The position numbers and the translations under genes were made by a program. A stretch of DNA of 55,732 nucleotides, taken from assembly GCA_964628185.1 (NCBI GenBank), contig CAZVLQ010000014.1:1-55732 (forward strand), in the 5' to 3' direction. Below the pieces are notes generated by a model, which ran no database searches, was not told where the DNA came from, and worked only from the letters and a program-made list of their open reading frames with translations. Shown piece by piece: positions 51,132 to 55,732 of this stretch (its first letter is position 1; the number at the start of each line of letters is the position of its first letter). The DNA comes from CAZVLQ01 sp964628185. Lineage in GTDB: Bacteria > Pseudomonadota > Zetaproteobacteria > Mariprofundales > Mariprofundaceae.

Positions 51132-54094
51132 TTGCGGAAACTCTTCGCCAACAGCACAAACAGGGCATCAACGGTAGCCGCTACCTTGTCCATATCATCT
51201 TCCTCGGCCAGCAACGCAAAGGTCACGGCCTTGCGCACCTCGCGCAGCTCTGCTTCGCTGCGTTGCCAGTTGGGGAATTGTGCAAATGCTTTGGCTACTT
51301 TTCTGCTCGCTTCCTCAGGGTTCGGAATGCCGTCATCGGCCAGCTTGCAGAGCACAAACCAGGTCAGCGCATCCAGCCCCTTCTCATGCTGTTCCTGCTT
51401 TCGTTTCTCATTCTTTGCAATTTCAGCAAGCAGTTTTTCGAGCGCCTCGGCGGTGGTGGTCTGCCGATCTTCAAATTTCTCCTGAACCGCCCTGGCGCGC
51501 TCGGCAAGCGCAATCAGAAATGGATCATCGCTTTCGTTCTCAGCGGTCTTTTCAATGCTCTTGACCAGATTGATAACCTTGGTTGCACCACCCTCTTTTC
51601 CCTTCTTGATGGCCTCAATGGTGTCTTTATCAATGGCAATGTATTCGCCGGGCTCCGGTTCTTCTCCAAGCTCTACGCCGATATGTTTTTGCACCAGCTC
51701 ATTGGTCTTCTTCTGGAAGGCACGATCCACATAGACCCGCCTGGCATAGGCATTACGCACCACGGCATAAATCGCTGAAAGTGAACCATAATCATCGATA
51801 TACGGGCGCAGAAAGGCATCCGGCGAGATGATTTCATACAGCATCTCGATTTCCTTGTACGCCTTGAAAAAGGTCTTGCGGCGTCCCTTGTCGCGGAAGT
51901 GCTCAATCAGTCCATCCACATCCTTGTCATCGAACTTCCCGGAAACGAGCGAGAGATATTCAGGCGCTTTGGTTTCCATCATGGATTTGAATAACTGTTT
52001 CAGCAGGGCGAGGTCTTTGACAATAGCGTTGACCTCCTCGCTATCGAAGGCCAGCGCCTTCTCCAGCTTGTCGAAGATGCCGACAAAATCGAGTACAAAG
52101 CCATGCGGCTTGACCATCTCTTCGGCCCCATCCGGCGAACGACCTTCATACGGCCGGTTCACGCGCGCAATGGCTTGTAAGAGCGTGTGATCACGCATCG
52201 GCTTGTCCAAATACATTGCATAGAGGATCGGCGCGTCAAAGCCTGTCAGCAGCTTCTCGGTGACGATCAAAATCTTCGGCCATTCCCCCGGCTTGCGGAA
52301 ATTCTTGCGAACCTGCTTCTCCTTCTTATCGTCCAGATGCCATTTCTTCAGGTGTACCGGATCGTTGTTGGTGCCGGTAAATACAATCTCGGAATATTCC
52401 GGTGGAAGAATCCGATCAAGCGCCTCCTTATAGAGCGCGCAGGCCTCCCTATCCACGCCCACCAGAAACGCCTTGTAACCCAGCGGCTCGACATTCTCCC
52501 GATAGTGATCGGCCACGAATCGAGCCACCTTCTCGATACGTTCCTTTCCCTTGAGAAAGTTCTTCAGGTTCACGGCCCGTTCCAGAATCTTGTTCAGCTC
52601 TTCGATATCGGCAATGCCCTCGCTCTTGGCCAGCGCCAGAAATTCCTTCTCCATGATGTCGTGCGGCACCAGCATCTCATTTTCCGCCAGGTTGTAATAC
52701 AGAGGTAACGTCGTCTTATCCTCGATGCTTTCGGCAATTGAATATTTGTGCAGATAGCCCTTGTCGTCCTCGCAACCGAAGGTCTTGAACGTTCCCCTGC
52801 CATAAGCTGTCCTGTCCACCGGTGTGCCGGTAAACCCGATGAAGCTGGCATTGGGCAGCCCCGCCATCAGGAAATTGCCCAGATCGCCGCCCGTGGTGCG
52901 GTGTGCCTCGTCGATCAGCACATAGATATTGCTGCGCGTATTCAGATCCGCCGGCATGTCGCGGAACTTGTGAATCATGGTTACCACGATGCCCCGGTAA
53001 TCCTGCCCGTTCTCATCCAGCAGCTTGTTCAGGGTCGAGATTCTGTCGGCATGGGCCACATTGTGGATGCCGACCGCTTCAAGATTCTTGAGCATCTGGT
53101 CTTCCAGTTCGTTGCGGTCAATCATCAAGAGCACGGTGGGCTTCTTCGCCTCATTGGCCCTGAACAAAAGCTCCGCCGCCTTGATCATGGTAAAGGTCTT
53201 ACCGCTGCCCTGCGTATGCCAGACCAGTCCTCGCGTTCGCTCACGATCGAGCGCCCGCGCCACCACCTTATCCACCGCAGCCGTCTGATGCTGGCGCAGC
53301 ACAAACTTCTGTAATTCCTCTTCCTGCTCGGCAAAAAGGATGAAGTCCTTCAAAAAGCGCAGCATATAGGGAATATCGCAGAAGCTCTTCACCTTGGCTT
53401 CCAGATTGCCCACATCTTCATGCTTCCAGTTAAACAGATTGCGGCGCACGGTGTTCCATGTGACGCCGTAGGTGAAACCGATGGCCTCGGTTGCCGTGAA
53501 CAGCATCTGCGGCACCATCACCTCGGGAGTCTCCTCGTGGTAACGGCGAATCTGATCCACGCCCAGCGCAATCGCTTCGTCCTTGCTGGCATTCTTGCAT
53601 TCGATGACCAGCACCGGGATACCGTTAATCAGGAACACCACATCCTCGCGGGTGCCGTAATGGCCATTGTGGGTATAAAACTCTTCCGTCACTTCATAGA
53701 CGTTACACCGCGCCTCTGGAAGCCGCTCAATATCGTCGTAATCAATCAATTGCAGATCGAGTTCGCGATCCTCTTCGGCGCAGAAGAACTTGTACTGATT
53801 GCGCAGGCAGGCAAGAAAATCCTGATTGCCGTAAATATCAGTGTGAAACCGCTGGAACTCGCCAATCAGCGCGCCCTCGGCCTCCTTATATTTCGGATTG
53901 AAGGCCAGCACCTTCTCATGCAGCAGATCACCAAAGTAGAGTGATGCCGAATGCGCCCGCTCCTGCGGCGTGACTCCATCCGGATCAAACCCGCGCCGCC
54001 TCTCGGCTTCCGCACGCGGCACAAACGTCCAACCGATCTCCTGCGCATAGGCCAGAATGCGCGCCTGAACGGTCTTGTGCTCGCCGGGCTTCAT
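51128..54094 (-). CDS. hsdR: type I restriction endonuclease subunit R
   Basis: Motor and nuclease of a type I restriction system. N-terminal nuclease with GTREDVVFLINGIPVLVIECKNA (D...ExK core), then SF2 translocase: LVWHTQGSGKTFTMIKAA, VLIDEAHRTTGGDLG, FIGFTGTPVDR, ILIVTEKLLTGFDAP and ARVNRPYEGR. 988 aa, and all motifs look intact. It starts 4 bp after the fic stop. hsdM and hsdS are not in the window; the remaining operon would have to lie beyond 55732. Confidence 0.95.
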   Translation of the reverse strand: MKPGEHKTVQARILAYAQEIGWTFVPRAEAERRRGFDPDGVTPQERAHSASLYFGDLLHEKVLAFNPKYKEAEGALIGEFQRFHTDIYGNQDFLACLRNQYKFFCAEEDRELDLQLIDYDDIERLPEARCNVYEVTEEFYTHNGHYGTREDVVFLINGIPVLVIECKNASKDEAIALGVDQIRRYHEETPEVMVPQMLFTATEAIGFTYGVTWNTVRRNLFNWKHEDVGNLEAKVKSFCDIPYMLRFLKDFILFAEQEEELQKFVLRQHQTAAVDKVVARALDRERTRGLVWHTQGSGKTFTMIKAAELLFRANEAKKPTVLLMIDRNELEDQMLKNLEAVGIHNVAHADRISTLNKLLDENGQDYRGIVVTMIHKFRDMPADLNTRSNIYVLIDEAHRTTGGDLGNFLMAGLPNASFIGFTGTPVDRTAYGRGTFKTFGCEDDKGYLHKYSIAESIEDKTTLPLYYNLAENEMLVPHDIMEKEFLALAKSEGIADIEELNKILERAVNLKNFLKGKERIEKVARFVADHYRENVEPLGYKAFLVGVDREACALYKEALDRILPPEYSEIVFTGTNNDPVHLKKWHLDDKKEKQVRKNFRKPGEWPKILIVTEKLLTGFDAPILYAMYLDKPMRDHTLLQAIARVNRPYEGRSPDGAEEMVKPHGFVLDFVGIFDKLEKALAFDSEEVNAIVKDLALLKQLFKSMMETKAPEYLSLVSGKFDDKDVDGLIEHFRDKGRRKTFFKAYKEIEMLYEIISPDAFLRPYIDDYGSLSAIYAVVRNAYARRVYVDRAFQKKTNELVQKHIGVELGEEPEPGEYIAIDKDTIEAIKKGKEGGATKVINLVKSIEKTAENESDDPFLIALAERARAVQEKFEDRQTTTAEALEKLLAEIAKNEKRKQEQHEKGLDALTWFVLCKLADDGIPNPEEASRKVAKAFAQFPNWQRSEAELREVRKAVTFALLAEEDDMDKVAATVDALFVLLAKSFRK

Positions 54095-54098
54095 GAGG

Positions 54099-55172
54099 TT
54101 AACCTTTCATTTCCGGCAGGTGAAACAGTAGATCCACCAACTCATGATTAATGTAATAGTTTTCCCTTCCCATCCGCTGTTTGACCAGTGTTCCATCCGC
54201 AGACAGCGCATCCAGATAGCGGGTTGCCGTAGCACGGGAAACATCCAGATCACGCTCCAGAAAGGCTACTTTGGTATAGGGGTGACGAAAAATATTGTTC
54301 AGCAAATCCTGGCTATAAAATTTATGGGTAGCCCGAATCTGCTGTTTGTGTTTCATCAACAGGTCGCGAATCGCCTCGATGAGCCGAATCGTATGCTTTG
54401 CGGTCTGTCCAAGACCACGCAACAGGTAAACCACCCATGCTTCCCACAAATCCTGATCGCGCACTTGCTGTAAAAGCCGGTAATACTCGGCCTTGGTTTG
54501 ATTGATATACCGGCTCAAATACAGGATAGGACTGTCCAGCAGTCCCTCCTTAACCAGAAACAGGATGTTGACAATACGCCCCGTGCGGCCGTTTCCGTCA
54601 TAAAAGGGATGAATGGACTCAAACTGGTGATGAATGAGCGCCATTCGGATCAGGGGATCCAGATCGCCCTCCGCGTGGATGAAATGCTCCAGATCAGCCA
54701 TGAGCTGCGGCACCTTCTCCGGTGAGGGCGGCGTGTAAATCACCTCACCGGTGCGCTCATGCTGTAATACCGTGCCCGGCGTCTTCCTGAATCCGGCGCT
54801 ATTCCCCTCCAGCGCCGCCTGAATCTTCAGTATCGTGTTCAGCGTCAACATCCGCCGCCGCTTCACATCGTCAAAACCCATGGCCAGTCCTTCTGCATAG
54901 TGGGTCACCTCTTTGGTCACCGCATCCCTGTCATCCGGTCGTAACTGGTAGCGATAGAGCGCATCCTGCGTCGTAATGATATTCTCAATCTCGGAACTGC
55001 TCTGCGCTTCCTGCAAGGTAAGGGTGGAAACAAGAATTCCCTCATTGGGAATTGTTTTCGCAACACCTTTTAATTCGGCCAGATAGCGGTGCGCCTGCAC
55101 CAGTTCGCGCATCACCGCAGGGGTTTCCAGCGGCGTACTTGGCGGCAGCGGCGGAATAATCGTTTCGGTCAT
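54099..55172 (-). CDS. Fic-domain AMP-transferase with winged-helix C-terminus
   Basis: 357 aa. Central Fic motif HPFYDGNGRTGR (about residue 195) with all catalytic residues. The N-terminal SSEIEN motif is the class II inhibitory helix ([S/T]xxxE[G/N]) that blocks the active site. The last 70 residues form a winged helix (KVAFLERDLDVSRATATRYLDALSADGTLV). The ATG at 55172 is chosen; an ATG at 55226 lies in the loop of a palindrome that looks like the gene's own operator. Placed directly upstream of hsdR. AMPylation target unknown. Confidence 0.9.
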   Translation of the reverse strand: MTETIIPPLPPSTPLETPAVMRELVQAHRYLAELKGVAKTIPNEGILVSTLTLQEAQSSSEIENIITTQDALYRYQLRPDDRDAVTKEVTHYAEGLAMGFDDVKRRRMLTLNTILKIQAALEGNSAGFRKTPGTVLQHERTGEVIYTPPSPEKVPQLMADLEHFIHAEGDLDPLIRMALIHHQFESIHPFYDGNGRTGRIVNILFLVKEGLLDSPILYLSRYINQTKAEYYRLLQQVRDQDLWEAWVVYLLRGLGQTAKHTIRLIEAIRDLLMKHKQQIRATHKFYSQDLLNNIFRHPYTKVAFLERDLDVSRATATRYLDALSADGTLVKQRMGRENYYINHELVDLLFHLPEMKG

Positions 55173-55207
55173 ATGCTCAAATATAGCTGGTTCTGAGAAG
55201 ATGTAAA

Positions 55208-55245
55208 CTAACCTTCTCAAAAACATCCATTTTTGAGAAGGTTAG
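55208..55245. promoter_or_regulatory. 16-bp perfect inverted repeat, likely fic operator
   Basis: Arms 55208-55223 (CTAACCTTCTCAAAAA) and 55230-55245 with a 6-nt loop, about 36 bp upstream of the chosen fic start. A further TTCTC half-site lies between it and fic. Probable binding site for the Fic protein's winged helix or another local regulator; inference. Confidence 0.6.
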
Positions 55246-55501
55246 CGTGGCTTGCTCATATTCCCCGCATTGTGAGTTCTTATGTCGATGCCATCGACAT
55301 CAGGATACGACGTGTCGAAATTTGTCCGATTCTTCGACACGTTATTGCCCTATATGGCGCAATTATCAGAATTGCGCCACTAAAACCCACTATTGCGCCA
55401 TATAAACGTGTTTTATTTGTCGCTTACCCTTCTTATGTGCCGCATACACAGGCTTAAATGTCGCGAAATAATATTTCTGAGACTGTGAGAATGGGGTGGT
55501 T
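55246..55501. promoter_or_regulatory. palindrome cluster between fic and the edge gene
   Basis: 256 bp without a convincing gene but with three further unrelated inverted repeats: ATGTCGATG-c-CATCGACAT (55282-55300); CGTGTCGAA/TTCGACACG (55311-55319 and 55333-55341); and a compound TATATGGCGCAAT (55351-55363), ATTGCGCC (55371-55378), ATTGCGCCATATA (55392-55404). A plus-strand frame of 74 codons (55233-55457) crosses them and is probably not a gene. Confidence 0.7.
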
Positions 55502-55732
55502 TTATGCTCGGATTCCTTTGATATCGTTTCCATCCCATTTAAGTGGACCTATTTTTCTTGCCAAATAAGGCAAATCGTTCAGATACATCATGGGCACATG
55601 AGTATTAGTAATTAGCCTGGAATCAATAGAGCGAACCTGGGGTAAATATCCAACTATTCTTCTGATCGATGTGGGATTCTTTCTAATCCAATTTACTCGT
55701 CGAGTGTGCTTGGCCAGTTCATCTTTCGCATC
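55502..55732 (-). CDS. C-terminal end of an unidentified protein (5' end outside window)
   Basis: 76 codons are open to the window edge, ending at TAA 55502-55504. The visible peptide starts DAKDELAKHTRRVNWIRKNP and ends LKWDGNDIKGIRA; VPMMYLNDLPYL lies between. It is AT-rich compared with the rest of the window and sits upstream of the Fic-restriction genes, so it is likely an accessory gene. I cannot assign a family from the fragment. Confidence 0.55.
   Translation of the reverse strand, partial: DAKDELAKHTRRVNWIRKNPTSIRRIVGYLPQVRSIDSRLITNTHVPMMYLNDLPYLARKIGPLKWDGNDIKGIRA

Noticed and set aside
55233..55457. A 74-codon plus-strand gene
   Set aside because: It is composed of the palindrome cluster, has no ribosome site and resembles no protein.
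1..55732. tRNA or rRNA genes
   Set aside because: No T-loop GTTCGA-type segments in a cloverleaf context and no rRNA-like stretches were noticed, within the limits of reading by eye.

Overview
This is a contiguous piece of a bacterial chromosome, moderately GC-rich, dense with housekeeping genes and interrupted by a few mobile or accessory patches. The gene content is proteobacterial: tolB-pal-cpoB-queE-queC, ribE-ribBA-ribH-nusB-thiL-pgpA, rpoH beside ftsE/ftsX, an AddA/AddB-like nuclease-helicase pair and DUF1841. Local order (metG-ftsE-ftsX-rpoH; pabC-mltG-DUF4911-like gene-tmk-holB) is not that of the classical enteric chromosome, so a deep-branching gammaproteobacterium or a zetaproteobacterium is my best guess, not a determination. 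TTG and GTG starts are common, several behind strong Shine-Dalgarno sequences.

Layout. (1) 1-873: mazG on the plus strand behind a good sigma-70-type promoter. (2) 854-14590: a long minus-strand series, read from its upstream end gltD, pabC, mltG, a small DUF4911-like gene, an inserted DUF6998-type gene with an attC-like tail, tmk, holB, metG, ftsE, ftsX, rpoH, a PilZ protein, queG, gph, thiE, thiD; most neighbours are linked by 4-nt start/stop overlaps. (3) 14680-17666: glycerate kinase and a DinG/YoaA helicase. (4) 17803-20148: arsR, acr3, arsC and a TIGR04073-type secreted protein. (5) 20268-23083: a RAYT-type transposase element with 25-bp inverted ends abutting the end of a truncated PLD/SF2 helicase. 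(6) 23463-35092, plus strand: xseA, an M23 peptidase, an unknown Cys-rich protein, a SPOR protein, gamma-glutamyltransferase, folK, a deoxynucleoside kinase, tolB-pal-cpoB-queE-queC, and a dihaem peroxidase. (7) 35184-41266, minus: cinA-type fusion, pgpA, thiL, nusB, ribH, ribBA, ribE and a Sel1 protein, with two copies of a 34-36 bp palindrome and a 72-bp tandem repeat between genes. (8) 41347-48728, minus: addA, addB, DUF6111-like, DUF1841 and a membrane protein. (9) 49005-50719: a Nit-type amidohydrolase and a DUF4438 protein. (10) 50784-55732, minus: a restriction-associated island of Fic protein, type I restriction subunit HsdR and a YgjP-type metallopeptidase, with a cluster of unrelated palindromes upstream and the end of another gene at the window edge.

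How the genes work together. Cofactor synthesis is prominent: thiamine (thiD, thiE, thiL), riboflavin (ribE, ribBA, ribH), folate (pabC, folK) and queuosine (queE, queC, queG). gph and a glycerate kinase together would salvage 2-phosphoglycolate, as expected in, but not proof of, an organism fixing CO2 by the Calvin cycle. Envelope functions (ftsEX, mltG, tol-pal, M23 peptidase, SPOR) and DNA metabolism (tmk, holB, xseA, addAB, dinG-like) make up most of the rest. The least explained parts are the palindrome cluster upstream of fic, the extragenic palindromes and the 72-bp repeat, the RAYT/helicase junction, the attC-like insertion in the tmk operon, and two proteins with unassigned domains (25693-26424 and the N-terminal half of 35184-36182).
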